Assembly (NCBI GenBank): GCA_045600225.1
Contig: JAZRXL010000026.1
Location: forward strand, 1-23,860
Direction of reading: 5' to 3'
DNA length: 23,860 nucleotides
Source of the DNA: UBA1181 sp045600225
GTDB taxonomy: Bacteria; Bacteroidota; Bacteroidia; Bacteroidales; Paludibacteraceae
Of the stretch, positions 1-7,322 are shown piece by piece. The notes below the pieces were generated by a model. That model had not been told where the DNA came from. It ran no database searches and saw only the letters and a program-made list of their open reading frames with translations. The position numbers and the translations under genes were made by a program. How positions within the stretch are numbered: position 1 is the stretch's first letter; each line of letters starts with the position of its first letter.

Positions 1-141
1 TAGCCCTAAAATAGAAAAAATAGCCTTTTCTTGAAATGTCAACTTGTTGTGTTTCAATTATTTGAAAATCGCAGTTTCCCATTAATTATGGGTAGGGGGA
101 GTTGTGCGCTTTATTATAGGGGTAAATGAAAGAGCCGTGAA
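1..141 (+). repeat. Left copy of ~140-bp inverted repeat framing the window
   Basis: This stretch matches the reverse complement of 23719-23860 with about 8 substitutions and one 2-nt length difference in an A-run (6 versus 8 A), roughly 94% identity. It contains three small hairpins: TTGA/TCAA (31-34/39-42), TTTCAA/TTGAAA (52-57/62-67) and CCCAT/ATGGG (78-82/88-92). None of the substitutions is in a stem and five of the eight are in the three loops. The copy lies beyond the rho terminator, with the same edge (gagccgtgaa) towards the gene as in the right copy. The outer end is cut by the window edge, so the full element may be longer. I see no coding capacity. Confidence 0.95.
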
Positions 142-150
142 CCTAAAAGA

Positions 151-181
151 TAAAAAAAATAGAGAAAAGATCGCTCTTTTC
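151..181 (-). terminator. Intrinsic terminator of rho
   Basis: On the minus strand a stem GAAAAGA/TCTTTTC (+ strand 164-170 with 175-181, loop 171-174) is followed by a T-rich tract (A-run at + strand 152-159). It lies about 38 nt after the rho stop codon. The stem is short (7 bp) and A/T-rich but the U-tract is good. Confidence 0.7.
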
Positions 182-218
182 CCTATCTGTCATATTTTTC
201 CACTAAATATTTTGATTC

Positions 219-2039
219 TTAACTGTTCATCGTTGCAAGCAACTCCTCATTAGAACGGGTCATGTCAAGCTGCCTTTTCAAGAAATCCATAGCTTCGATC
301 GGAGTCATTTCTGAAATATGGTTGCGGAATACCCACATACGACGAACCACCTCAGGCGACTGCAACAAATCGTCGCGACGAGTACTTGAAGAAATGATAT
401 CGATAGCAGGATAGATTCGCTTGTTTGACAATTGACGAGACAACTGCAACTCCATGTTACCAGTACCCTTAAACTCCTCGAAAATCACATCATCCATCTT
501 AGAACCAGTATCCGTCAACGCAGTTGCAATGATTGTCAAACTACCTCCATTCTCAATGTTTCTCGCTGCACCAAAGAATCGTTTTGGTTTTTGCAATGCA
601 TTCGCATCAACACCTCCAGACAACACCTTTCCGGAAGCAGGAGCAACCGTATTGTATGCACGAGCCAAACGAGTAATAGAATCCAACAAGATAACCACAT
701 CATGGCCACACTCCACCATTCTTTTTGCCTTTTCCAAAACCAAACCAGCAATCTTCACATGACGCTCAGCCGGCTCATCAAATGTAGAGGCTATAACTTC
801 CGCATTTACGCTTCTTGCCATATCGGTAACCTCCTCAGGACGCTCATCAATCAACAGGATGATCATATACACCTCTGGATGATTTTCCGCAATTGCATTA
901 GCTATGTCCTTGAGAAGCATTGTCTTTCCTGTTTTTGGTTGAGCAACAATCAATCCACGTTGTCCTTTACCAATTGGAGCAAACAAATCGACTGCACGAA
1001 CAGATGCATTGCATGTTGTGCGACCACCCGTCAAATTGAATTTTTCATCGGGGAACAATGGTGTCAAATGGTCAAATGGCACCCTGTCTCTAACATATTC
1101 AGGAGATCTTGAATTAATCTTATCCACACGAACCAAAGGGAAGTACTTCTCTCCCTCTTTTGGTGGTCTGATTGTACCTTCTATCACGTCTCCTGTTTTC
1201 AATCCAAACAACTTAATTTGCGACTGAGAAACATAAATATCATCTGGAGATGTAAGATAATTATAATCAGCAGATCTAAGGAAACCGAAGCCATCGTTGG
1301 TGATTTCCAAAACGCCCTCTCCTTTTACAATATCTTCAAAATTATAAACCTTTTTAGGCTCTGGTTGAGTCTCCTTTTTCTCTTGAACAAGTTCAACCAC
1401 CTTCTCCTCCTTAACCTGAACAGGCTCCTTCGTCTCAACCTTTACGGGTTCTTCCAAGATGCGCTCTTTTTCGCTTCCCGCCTGCTCTTCTTCCTTGATT
1501 TTCTTTATATTTTCCAAGATCTCTTCTTGATCTGGAGTTGGGATGCCCTTCTTTTTATTCAAAATCATTCGTGCGATAGCAGCTGCTGCATTTCCAGATG
1601 CCATTGCATCAAATCCACCATATGTGCGATTCTTTTGAACTGGTTGAGACTCCTTTCTTCTATTGTCGTATGAAGAATCTCCATACTCCCTATATCCTTT
1701 GGAACCTCCATTATCATAACCTTGGAACCCATCATTATTTCGAGAAGAGTCAAAATTGGACTCTCTTTGTTCAGGGAAATCCTGAACAGTCTCATTTTGA
1801 ACATCTTCACCTTTAAGATCTTCGCTATTCATAGGTTGTTCTTCCACATAATCTTCTGCTCCTTCTAAACTAAGTGCTTCAGGTAATGGTTTTCCCTCAT
1901 TTTGCCAAGCCGCAATCTCGTTGATAATTCGAAACACCAAATCATCTTTTCGAAAAGCATCCGGGCGTTTGATTTCCAATTCTTTAGCAATACCCTTCAA
2001 CTCAATAAGGGTTTTGTTCTTCAAATCACTAATTTTCAT
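219..2039 (-). CDS. rho: Transcription termination factor Rho
   Basis: Hexameric RNA-dependent ATPase that ends transcription. The 606-residue product has an N-terminal Rho_N helical domain (about 3-40), a long low-complexity charged insertion rich in E, Q, K, N and G (about 55-235), an RNA-binding cold-shock-like domain (about 237-310, with DGFGFLRS), and the ATPase core. The P-loop is AQPKTGKT at 366-373; a Walker B-like stretch DVVILLDSITRLARAYN and a Q-loop region ending GTGNMELQLSR follow. E. coli Rho has about 419 residues, and nearly all the excess here is the insertion, which is typical of Bacteroidota Rho. In Bacteroides thetaiotaomicron the disordered region has been reported to drive phase separation (from memory). 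The gene is monocistronic and divergent from the DUF4290-murA pair. Its leader is about 130 nt and can fold; see the separate entry. Confidence 0.97.
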   Translation of the reverse strand: MKISDLKNKTLIELKGIAKELEIKRPDAFRKDDLVFRIINEIAAWQNEGKPLPEALSLEGAEDYVEEQPMNSEDLKGEDVQNETVQDFPEQRESNFDSSRNNDGFQGYDNGGSKGYREYGDSSYDNRRKESQPVQKNRTYGGFDAMASGNAAAAIARMILNKKKGIPTPDQEEILENIKKIKEEEQAGSEKERILEEPVKVETKEPVQVKEEKVVELVQEKKETQPEPKKVYNFEDIVKGEGVLEITNDGFGFLRSADYNYLTSPDDIYVSQSQIKLFGLKTGDVIEGTIRPPKEGEKYFPLVRVDKINSRSPEYVRDRVPFDHLTPLFPDEKFNLTGGRTTCNASVRAVDLFAPIGKGQRGLIVAQPKTGKTMLLKDIANAIAENHPEVYMIILLIDERPEEVTDMARSVNAEVIASTFDEPAERHVKIAGLVLEKAKRMVECGHDVVILLDSITRLARAYNTVAPASGKVLSGGVDANALQKPKRFFGAARNIENGGSLTIIATALTDTGSKMDDVIFEEFKGTGNMELQLSRQLSNKRIYPAIDIISSSTRRDDLLQSPEVVRRMWVFRNHISEMTPIEAMDFLKRQLDMTRSNEELLATMNS

Positions 2040-2129
2040 ATAATATTATGATATAATACAAATACAAAACAACTAAATAACGCGAATGCCAAGGGGCATC
2101 TGTTTTCTACTTGAATGTTAACCTGATTG

Positions 2130-2165
2130 TTTACTTGGGCTAAGAATATAGCCTGCGGTAGTAAA
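2130..2165 (-). promoter_or_regulatory. Two-part stem-loop in the rho 5' leader
   Basis: Positions 2130-2135 (TTTACT) pair with 2160-2165 (AGTAAA), and inside them 2138-2142 (GGCTA) pair with 2149-2153 (TAGCC) around a 6-nt loop. In rho mRNA this gives an interrupted hairpin just after the predicted start. A second small hairpin, ATGCC/GGCAT around a 4-nt loop, lies closer to the start codon at about 2087-2100. rho is autoregulated in several bacteria, so a leader structure is plausible, but its function here is inferred. Confidence 0.4.
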
Positions 2166-2173
2166 TACATCCG

Positions 2174-2205
2174 CAAATGTATACTAATTTTTGTTTTCCA
2201 ACAAC
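2174..2205 (-). promoter_or_regulatory. rho: Predicted Bacteroidota promoter of rho
   Basis: On the minus strand TACATTTG (+ strand 2174-2181) matches the -7 consensus TAnnTTTG. GTTG at + strand 2202-2205, 20 nt upstream, serves as a weak -33 element. The start would lie near 2167, giving a leader of about 130 nt. Confidence 0.5.
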
Positions 2206-2318
2206 TCTTTAAGACAAAAATTATAAAAAAACAGTCATTATAGACTAAACAAAACTTTCTCTCATTTTTTTTTACTAACTTTAACCCGAATTTTGTATCA
2301 AGCCTATTAAATTTTAAT

Positions 2319-2912
2319 ATGGAGTATAATACGCAATTGGAAAAGTTGATTCTACCAGAGTACGGCAGAAACATCCAAAATATGGTCAACCATTGTATGA
2401 CCATAGAAGACAGAGAGGAGCGCAACGCATGTGCCTATACCATCATCAACACGATGGGAAACCTCTTTCCTCAATTGAGAGACTTAAGTGATTTTAAACA
2501 CATATTGTGGGATCACCTTGCTATCATGTCCAACTTCAAATTGGACATAGATTACCCATACGAAGTAATCAAACAAGAGAAGCTTGCCACAAAACCCGAT
2601 AAGATTGAGTATTCTTCCGCATCCAACATCCGATTCATGCACTACGGAAAAATCATCCATAGTTTGATAGAGAAAGCAGTCGAGATGGAAGAAGGAGAAG
2701 AACGCGAACAGCTGGAGATAATGATTGCCAACTACATGAAGAAAAGCTATGTAACCTTCAACAAAGAAGGCGTTGACGATCTCAAAATTTTCGACGATCT
2801 CTATTTTCTTTCAAAAGAGAACATTCGACTACACGGGAAAAACATCAAGTTGGCGGAATACAAAAACACAGCCCAACCAACTTCTACGGGAAAAAAGAAA
2901 AAGAAAAAATAA
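2319..2912 (+). CDS. DUF4290 family protein, function unknown
   Basis: The 197-residue product matches, from memory, the conserved Bacteroidota family DUF4290, which has no assigned biochemical function. It is predicted cytoplasmic: no signal peptide or membrane segment is visible. It is helical and charged, with the N-terminal hallmark LILPEYGRNIQNMV (about 10-23) and a lysine-only C-terminal tail (six K after G). The stop is 18 nt before murA on the same strand, so the two are probably co-transcribed; this neighbourhood with murA is common in the phylum. No consensus promoter is evident upstream. TAACTTTA at 2276-2283 is the nearest -7-like sequence, but it lacks a good -33 partner. Confidence 0.88.
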   Translation: MEYNTQLEKLILPEYGRNIQNMVNHCMTIEDREERNACAYTIINTMGNLFPQLRDLSDFKHILWDHLAIMSNFKLDIDYPYEVIKQEKLATKPDKIEYSSASNIRFMHYGKIIHSLIEKAVEMEEGEEREQLEIMIANYMKKSYVTFNKEGVDDLKIFDDLYFLSKENIRLHGKNIKLAEYKNTAQPTSTGKKKKKK

Positions 2913-2930
2913 CATACTAAATCTAATACC

Positions 2931-4241
2931 ATGGCCAAATTTCTAATCGAAGGAGGACATTCTTTAAAAGGTGACATATACCCACAAGGAGCAAAGAACG
3001 AAGCATTGGAGGTTATATGCGCAACCCTTCTAACTAAAGAGAAAGTTACCATCTCTAATGTACCAGACATCTTAGACGTAAACAATCTTATATGTTTGCT
3101 TAAAGACATGGGCGTTAAAGTGGAGAAAAAAGAGAAGGGATGTTTTACTTTCCAAGCAGATGATGTCAACCTTGATTTCCTAGACACGCCTCAATTCTAT
3201 AAGCAATGTTCGGCACTAAGAGGCTCCGTAATGCTTGTAGGACCTCTTGTTGCGAGATTCGGAAAGGCTGTTGTCCCAAAACCAGGAGGCGACAAAATTG
3301 GCCGTAGAAGATTGGATACCCATTTTATTGGCATCCAAAAGTTAGGTGCTATTTTCTGTTTCGATCCAGAATTAAAATTATATAGAATACAAGCCAACGG
3401 TTTGAAGGGCTTATACATGTTGCTCGACGAAGCTTCCGTTACAGGAACAGCAAACATCGTTATGACAGCAGTGCTTGCGCAAGGCACAACAACAATATAC
3501 AACGCAGCATGTGAACCATACATTCAACAACTGTGTAAGATGTTAAACATGATGGGCGCAAAAATTAGCGGAATCGGCTCTAATCTGCTTACCATAGAAG
3601 GTGTTGAGGAACTTCACGGTTGTGAGGAACATCAGATTCTTCCCGACATGATTGAAATCGGAAGTTTTATCGGAATGGCTGCCATGACAGGATCTGAAGT
3701 TACAATCAAAAACGTCCACTACGAAGATCTTGGGATGATTCCTGACTGCTTTAAAAAGTTAGGAATAAAATTGGAGCGAAGAAACGACGACATATACATT
3801 CCTAAACAAGAAAGATACACCATAGATACGTTTATGGACGGTTCTATCATGACATTTGCAGATGCTCCATGGCCAGGACTTACACCCGATCTGTTGAGTG
3901 TATTCCTCGTAGTAGCAACCCAAGCAAGAGGTAGCGTGCTTATCCACCAGAAGATGTTCGAAAGTCGCCTGTTCTTCGTAGATAAGTTAATCGACATGGG
4001 CGCCCAAATTATTTTATGCGACCCTCACCGTGCCACTGTAATCGGTTTGGGCAAGGAGACAATGCTACGTCCTTCTAACATGTCTTCTCCAGATATCCGT
4101 GCCGGTATCGCTCTTCTTATCGCAGCCATGAGTGCGAATGGAACAAGTACCATCAGCAACATCGAGCAGATCGACCGAGGCTATGAGGATATCGACGGAC
4201 GACTCAATGCGATCGGTGCCAAGATCATGAGAATCGAATAA
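2931..4241 (+). CDS. murA: UDP-N-acetylglucosamine 1-carboxyvinyltransferase MurA
   Basis: Cytoplasmic enzyme that transfers enolpyruvate from PEP to UDP-GlcNAc, the first committed step of peptidoglycan synthesis. The 436 residues cover the whole EPSP-synthase-like fold. The N-terminal AKNEALEVICATLL (about 21-34) carries the conserved K-N pair. The active-site loop reads PKPGGDKIGRRRLDTHFIG. The position of the catalytic Cys115 of E. coli MurA (GGCTIGARP) is occupied by Asp121, codon GAC at 3291-3293. Asp at this position is known from fosfomycin-insensitive MurA enzymes such as those of Mycobacterium and Chlamydia, so the enzyme is expected to be active but not alkylated by fosfomycin. The gene lies 18 nt downstream of DUF4290. 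No U-tract terminator follows; see the hairpin at 4317-4347. Confidence 0.97.
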   Translation: MAKFLIEGGHSLKGDIYPQGAKNEALEVICATLLTKEKVTISNVPDILDVNNLICLLKDMGVKVEKKEKGCFTFQADDVNLDFLDTPQFYKQCSALRGSVMLVGPLVARFGKAVVPKPGGDKIGRRRLDTHFIGIQKLGAIFCFDPELKLYRIQANGLKGLYMLLDEASVTGTANIVMTAVLAQGTTTIYNAACEPYIQQLCKMLNMMGAKISGIGSNLLTIEGVEELHGCEEHQILPDMIEIGSFIGMAAMTGSEVTIKNVHYEDLGMIPDCFKKLGIKLERRNDDIYIPKQERYTIDTFMDGSIMTFADAPWPGLTPDLLSVFLVVATQARGSVLIHQKMFESRLFFVDKLIDMGAQIILCDPHRATVIGLGKETMLRPSNMSSPDIRAGIALLIAAMSANGTSTISNIEQIDRGYEDIDGRLNAIGAKIMRIE

Positions 4242-4316
4242 CGGCAGAACCGCACTGCAGCACCAAACTGCACGAAGCACACAGCAAGAATCAGGACCTT
4301 TCGGAGTGGAAGATGG

Positions 4317-4347
4317 GGAATTGGAATAGTCATGAAATTCCAATTCC
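4317..4347. other. Perfect 11-bp hairpin downstream of murA
   Basis: GGAATTGGAAT (4317-4327) pairs exactly with ATTCCAATTCC (4337-4347) around a 9-nt loop, about 75 nt after the murA stop. It is not followed by a T-run on either strand, so it is not a standard intrinsic terminator. It could stabilise or define the murA mRNA 3' end. The rest of 4242-4423 shows no gene that I can support. Confidence 0.6.
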
Positions 4348-4423
4348 AAGGAAGCTATTACTTTTATGCAAAGATAGTGATTCAAACACAAAAAACTACC
4401 ACCAGAACCACAACAATCAGGAA

Positions 4424-4458
4424 CAAAAAAGAGAGACACCATTTCTAGTATCTCTCTT
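4424..4458 (-). terminator. Intrinsic terminator of the tRNA-Asp unit
   Basis: On the minus strand AGAGAGATAC pairs with GTGTCTCTCT (+ strand 4448-4457 with 4430-4439; one G-U pair) around an 8-nt loop, followed by a run of six T (+ strand 4425-4430 A-run). It begins directly after the CCA end of the downstream tRNA. Confidence 0.85.
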
Positions 4459-4535
4459 TGGCGGTGCGTAGGGGACTCGAACCCCTGACCCCGTGCGTGA
4501 CAGGCACGTATTCTAACCAGCTGAACTAACGCACC
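4459..4535 (-). tRNA. tRNA-Asp (GTC), second of two
   Basis: The 77-nt minus-strand sequence folds as a cloverleaf. The acceptor stem is GGTGCGT/ACGCACC and the D-arm carries AGTTCAGCTGGTTAGAAT. The anticodon loop is CTGTCAC with anticodon GTC (Asp). The T-arm is AGGGGTTCGAGTCCCCT, the discriminator is G, and the terminal CCA is genomically encoded. The sequence is identical to the copy at 4564-4640. The spacer between the two is 28 nt and the pair is probably processed from one transcript. Confidence 0.97.
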
Positions 4536-4563
4536 ATAAGTTAGAATCTCGATTGAAAGTTTT

Positions 4564-4640
4564 TGGCGGTGCGTAGGGGACTCGAACCCCTGACCCCGTG
4601 CGTGACAGGCACGTATTCTAACCAGCTGAACTAACGCACC
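4564..4640 (-). tRNA. tRNA-Asp (GTC), first of two
   Basis: The sequence is identical over all 77 nt to the copy at 4459-4535, with anticodon GTC and encoded CCA. It is the promoter-proximal gene of the pair; a Bacteroidota -7 element lies about 50 nt upstream at 4690-4697. Confidence 0.97.
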
Positions 4641-4689
4641 AAAAACTTAAACAATTCAATTTTAAGCAATCCTCTTTCGAATTGCGATG

Positions 4690-4720
4690 CAAAGGTATGC
4701 TAATAATTCCAAATTTGCAA
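4690..4720 (-). promoter_or_regulatory. Predicted promoter of the tRNA-Asp pair
   Basis: On the minus strand TACCTTTG (+ strand 4690-4697) is a full match to the -7 consensus. TTG at + strand 4718-4720 lies 20 nt upstream as the -33 element. The leader before the first tRNA would be about 40 nt. Confidence 0.6.
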
Positions 4721-4790
4721 TAATTTTATCCGTTTTTTTTAGAACAATCCTAAATTATTACATATAAGATTAATACACAAATACTTATAA

Positions 4791-5579
4791 TTATTTTTTC
4801 TTCTTGCTAAATATCCACTCCATAAAGTCTGAGGAAGACAAAGCAGTGGTCCAAGAGTCATGTCCCACCCCAGGATATTCTACAATCTCTGATGACGATC
4901 CGTTCGACTTCAATTGATAATAAACATCTCTTACATGGGTAATAGGGACTACTCTATCCTCTTGTCCATGATAGAAACGGATAGGAAACTTCTTCAACTT
5001 TTTATACCTATCAGGATCTATAGCACCTCCCATTGAAACTGCAGCGGTAAACAATCGAGAATATCTCGCAACCATATCCAAGGCACCAAAGGCACCCTCA
5101 TCCATACCCACTATATAGACCTGCGACTTATCAATAAAAGGCTTCTTCAAATAATGCTCAATCATCTTTGCCAAGATAGCACAAGACCTTGTCTCTTCAG
5201 GATCAGAAGGAATCTCAATCTCACCATCAGACAACACATTGTAGTTAGCCCAAGCGTCATTGCTTGGACATTGTGGAATAATCACAACTGCAGGATAGTA
5301 ATCACGAATGGTCTGTTCCTTATATAAGTAACCTCCTGGCTTCAGTTGCAAAACATTATCGTTTCCTTTCGCCTCCGATCCATGAAGGAAAATAAACAAT
5401 GGAAATTTCAATCCTGCATCATAACCAGCAGGGTACAACACCCTATAGCGTAATGTATCTCCATCCAATCGATATTCTCTACCATAATATTGATCTGGCG
5501 AATACTTCTTCTCTGCAAATACATTCACAAAAAGCAAGGAGAAAACAGCAACAAAAAGAATGCTCTTTATTCGATTCAT
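4791..5579 (-). CDS. Secreted alpha/beta-hydrolase-fold protein with Ser-to-Asp nucleophile position
   Basis: The 262-residue protein has a signal peptide (about 1-22, cut near VFA/EKK) and is therefore periplasmic or exported. The rest resembles the esterase/phospholipase-like peptidase family found next to Bacteroidota polysaccharide genes. FPLFIFLHGSEAKG (59-72) forms the oxyanion region, HGQEDRVVP supplies the usual acid (Asp208), and GVGHDSW the catalytic His240. The nucleophile elbow, normally GxSxG, reads GMDEG (158-162). Asp160 is GAT at + strand 5100-5102, and no other serine is in register. It is either a pseudo-esterase (binding or structural role) or uses Asp as a nucleophile, as some other alpha/beta hydrolases do. 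It is divergent from the acyl operon and has its own promoter. No terminator is obvious between it and the tRNA unit. Confidence 0.8.
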   Translation of the reverse strand: MNRIKSILFVAVFSLLFVNVFAEKKYSPDQYYGREYRLDGDTLRYRVLYPAGYDAGLKFPLFIFLHGSEAKGNDNVLQLKPGGYLYKEQTIRDYYPAVVIIPQCPSNDAWANYNVLSDGEIEIPSDPEETRSCAILAKMIEHYLKKPFIDKSQVYIVGMDEGAFGALDMVARYSRLFTAAVSMGGAIDPDRYKKLKKFPIRFYHGQEDRVVPITHVRDVYYQLKSNGSSSEIVEYPGVGHDSWTTALSSSDFMEWIFSKKKK

Positions 5580-5638
5580 ACCTTTATATATAATTAATGT
5601 TTTTCACTTCTTCTCAATCTCAAGATTTTCAATATAGG

Positions 5639-5670
5639 CAAATATATTCCTTTATTTTAACACAAACAAG
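5639..5670 (-). promoter_or_regulatory. Predicted promoter of the secreted hydrolase-like gene
   Basis: On the minus strand TATATTTG (+ strand 5639-5646) matches TAnnTTTG. CTTG (+ strand 5667-5670) is 20 nt upstream; a better TTTG (5663-5666) sits at 16 nt. The leader is about 55 nt. The site is back to back with the operon promoter, whose -33 element begins 26 bp away. Confidence 0.5.
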
Positions 5671-5695
5671 AGTTCCTTAGGGTATTTAATTTTAT

Positions 5696-5726
5696 TTTGT
5701 TAGGAAACTATTTTTTCCTATCTTTG
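5696..5726 (+). promoter_or_regulatory. Promoter of the 11-gene acyl/haem-propeller operon
   Basis: TTTG (5696-5699), a 19-nt spacer and TATCTTTG (5719-5726) match the Bacteroidota primary sigma-factor consensus well. A start near 5733 gives a leader of about 100 nt. Within it CGTGA/TCACG (5752-5756/5759-5763) and GTGAC/GTCAC (5753-5757/5764-5768) are two mutually exclusive short pairings. Confidence 0.75.
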
Positions 5727-5832
5727 CCGACCATAAAGTACCATTTTGTCTCGTGACATCACGGTCACCTGAAGATGATACTTGTAAGTTGTTGATAATA
5801 AAAATTAATACATAACATAATTCTTTAAAAAA

Positions 5833-7059
5833 ATGAACAGAAGAGTTGTTATCACAGGTATGGGTATTTACTCATGTTTGGGAAAGACATTAGACGAAGT
5901 TAAAGAATCTTTATACAATGGAAAGTCGGGAATCATCTTCGATCCTGCTCGTAAGGAGATGGGATTCAGATCTGCTCTTACAGCAAAAATGGAGATTCCT
6001 GATTTGAAAGGACAATTAAGCAGAAGCCAACGCGTATACATGCCAGAAGAGGCAAAGTATGCATATGTGGCAACATGCGAGGCATTGAAGAATGCGAACA
6101 TTGACATGGACTTTTTGGAGAAGAACGAAGTAGGTCTTCTTTATGGTAACGATAGTACAGCAGATGCAGTTGTAAAGAGTGTAGACACAATGCGTGAGAA
6201 GAAAGACACTACCCTAGTTGGTTCAGGTGCCATCTTCCAATCAATGAACTCTACAGTTACAATGAATTTAGGTTGTATCTTCAAATTGAGAGGTATCAAC
6301 TTGACAGTATCTGGTGCATGTGCAAGTAGCTCTCATGCTATTGGATTGGGTTCTCTTCTTATCAAATGGGGATTACAAGATTGCATCGTTTGCGGTGGTG
6401 CTCAAGAGGTAAACCCATTCTCTATCGGAAGTTTCGATGGTATTAGTGCATTCTCTACAAGAGAAAGCGATCCAACTAAGGCTTCTCGTCCATTCGACCG
6501 CGATCGCGACGGACTTGTTCCTGGTGGTGGTGCTGCTACCGTTATTATCGAAAGTTACGAACATGCAGTAAAGCGTGGAGCTCCAATATTGGCAGAGGTA
6601 ATCGGATACGGATTCTCTTCAAACGGAGACCACATGTCTCAACCAAATGTTGACGGTCCTAGCCGTTCTCTACAAATGGCCATCCGCGAAGCTGGTATCG
6701 ATATCCGCACTATTGGTTACTTGAATGCACATGCAACATCAACTCCAGTCGGTGACCGTCAAGAAGCAAAGGCTATCTACAATGTATTCGGAGATCAAAA
6801 GATCGAAGTCGCTTCTACAAAAGCAATGACTGGACACGAAATGTGGATGGCAGGAGCCAGCGAAGTTGTCTACTCAATGCTTATGATGCAAAATGACTTC
6901 ATCGCTCCAAACATCAACTTTGAGAACCCAGACGAGGATTCTGCAAAATTGAACATCCCAGCGAAACGCGTAGAGAAAAGTTTTGACACATTCCTTTCTA
7001 ACTCATTTGGTTTTGGAGGAACAAACTCAACTCTTATCGTAAAAAAATTCGTTAAATAA
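5833..7059 (+). CDS. FabB-like beta-ketoacyl-ACP synthase
   Basis: Condensing enzyme expected to extend an acyl-ACP with malonyl-ACP in the cytoplasm. The 408 residues cover a complete thiolase-fold ketosynthase. The triad is intact: Cys163 in SGACASSSHA, His300 in YLNAHATSTPVGD and His335 in TKAMTGHEMWMAGA, the same spacing as E. coli FabB (C163, H298, H333). The C-terminal SNSFGFGGTNSTLIV is the usual glycine-rich motif. The Cys makes a chain-length-factor role unlikely. It is the first gene of the operon, behind a strong promoter. Because the ACP, dehydratases, thioesterase and MMPL exporter follow, it is more likely a dedicated ketosynthase of an aryl polyene-like pathway than the housekeeping FabF/FabB. 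The product cannot be deduced. Confidence 0.93.
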   Translation: MNRRVVITGMGIYSCLGKTLDEVKESLYNGKSGIIFDPARKEMGFRSALTAKMEIPDLKGQLSRSQRVYMPEEAKYAYVATCEALKNANIDMDFLEKNEVGLLYGNDSTADAVVKSVDTMREKKDTTLVGSGAIFQSMNSTVTMNLGCIFKLRGINLTVSGACASSSHAIGLGSLLIKWGLQDCIVCGGAQEVNPFSIGSFDGISAFSTRESDPTKASRPFDRDRDGLVPGGGAATVIIESYEHAVKRGAPILAEVIGYGFSSNGDHMSQPNVDGPSRSLQMAIREAGIDIRTIGYLNAHATSTPVGDRQEAKAIYNVFGDQKIEVASTKAMTGHEMWMAGASEVVYSMLMMQNDFIAPNINFENPDEDSAKLNIPAKRVEKSFDTFLSNSFGFGGTNSTLIVKKFVK

Positions 7060-7070
7060 TAAAGCGTACT

Positions 7071-7316
7071 ATGGAGAAACAACAATTTATTGACGAGCTT
7101 AATGAACTTTTGGCGGAAGAATTTGAAGTCGAAGTTACAACTATCAAGCCAGAGGCAACTGTAAAAATGACATTGGCCTTAGACAGTTTAAGTTTGATTG
7201 ATTTAGTTGCTGTTATTGAAAACACATACAAAGTTAAAATCAGCGGACCGGAGATGATGCACATCAAGAAGTTCTCTGAACTTTATGACTTCTTGTATGA
7301 AAGAATTGAAAAGTAG
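7071..7316 (+). CDS. Acyl carrier protein of the operon
   Basis: The 81-residue acidic protein carries growing acyl chains on a phosphopantetheine arm. The attachment site is Ser39 in LALDSLSLIDL, the usual DSL motif at the start of helix II. Length and helical pattern fit an ACP. It starts 11 nt after the ketosynthase stop and ends 6 nt before the dehydratase gene. It is probably a dedicated ACP serving the operon's ketosynthase and hotdog enzymes. A phosphopantetheinyl transferase is not in the window. Confidence 0.92.
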   Translation: MEKQQFIDELNELLAEEFEVEVTTIKPEATVKMTLALDSLSLIDLVAVIENTYKVKISGPEMMHIKKFSELYDFLYERIEK

Positions 7317-7322
7317 TATTTT

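Noticed and set aside
432..1112. 226-codon open frame on the plus strand inside rho
   Set aside because: It is antisense to an unmistakable rho gene, has an odd composition rich in Cys, His and Ser, and shows no family motif.
4065..4442. 125-codon minus-strand open frame across the murA 3' end
   Set aside because: It overlaps murA antisense and runs into the tRNA terminator; no protein-like features.
4459..4640. The two tRNA-Asp genes as a possible integration (attachment) site
   Set aside because: The two copies are a complete tandem pair with their own promoter and terminator, and no integrase or foreign segment lies beside them.
5752..5768. Short alternative hairpins CGTGA/TCACG and GTGAC/GTCAC in the operon leader as a riboswitch
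   Set aside because: The stems are only 5 bp, one has a 2-nt loop that cannot form in RNA without opening, and no known riboswitch core is recognisable.
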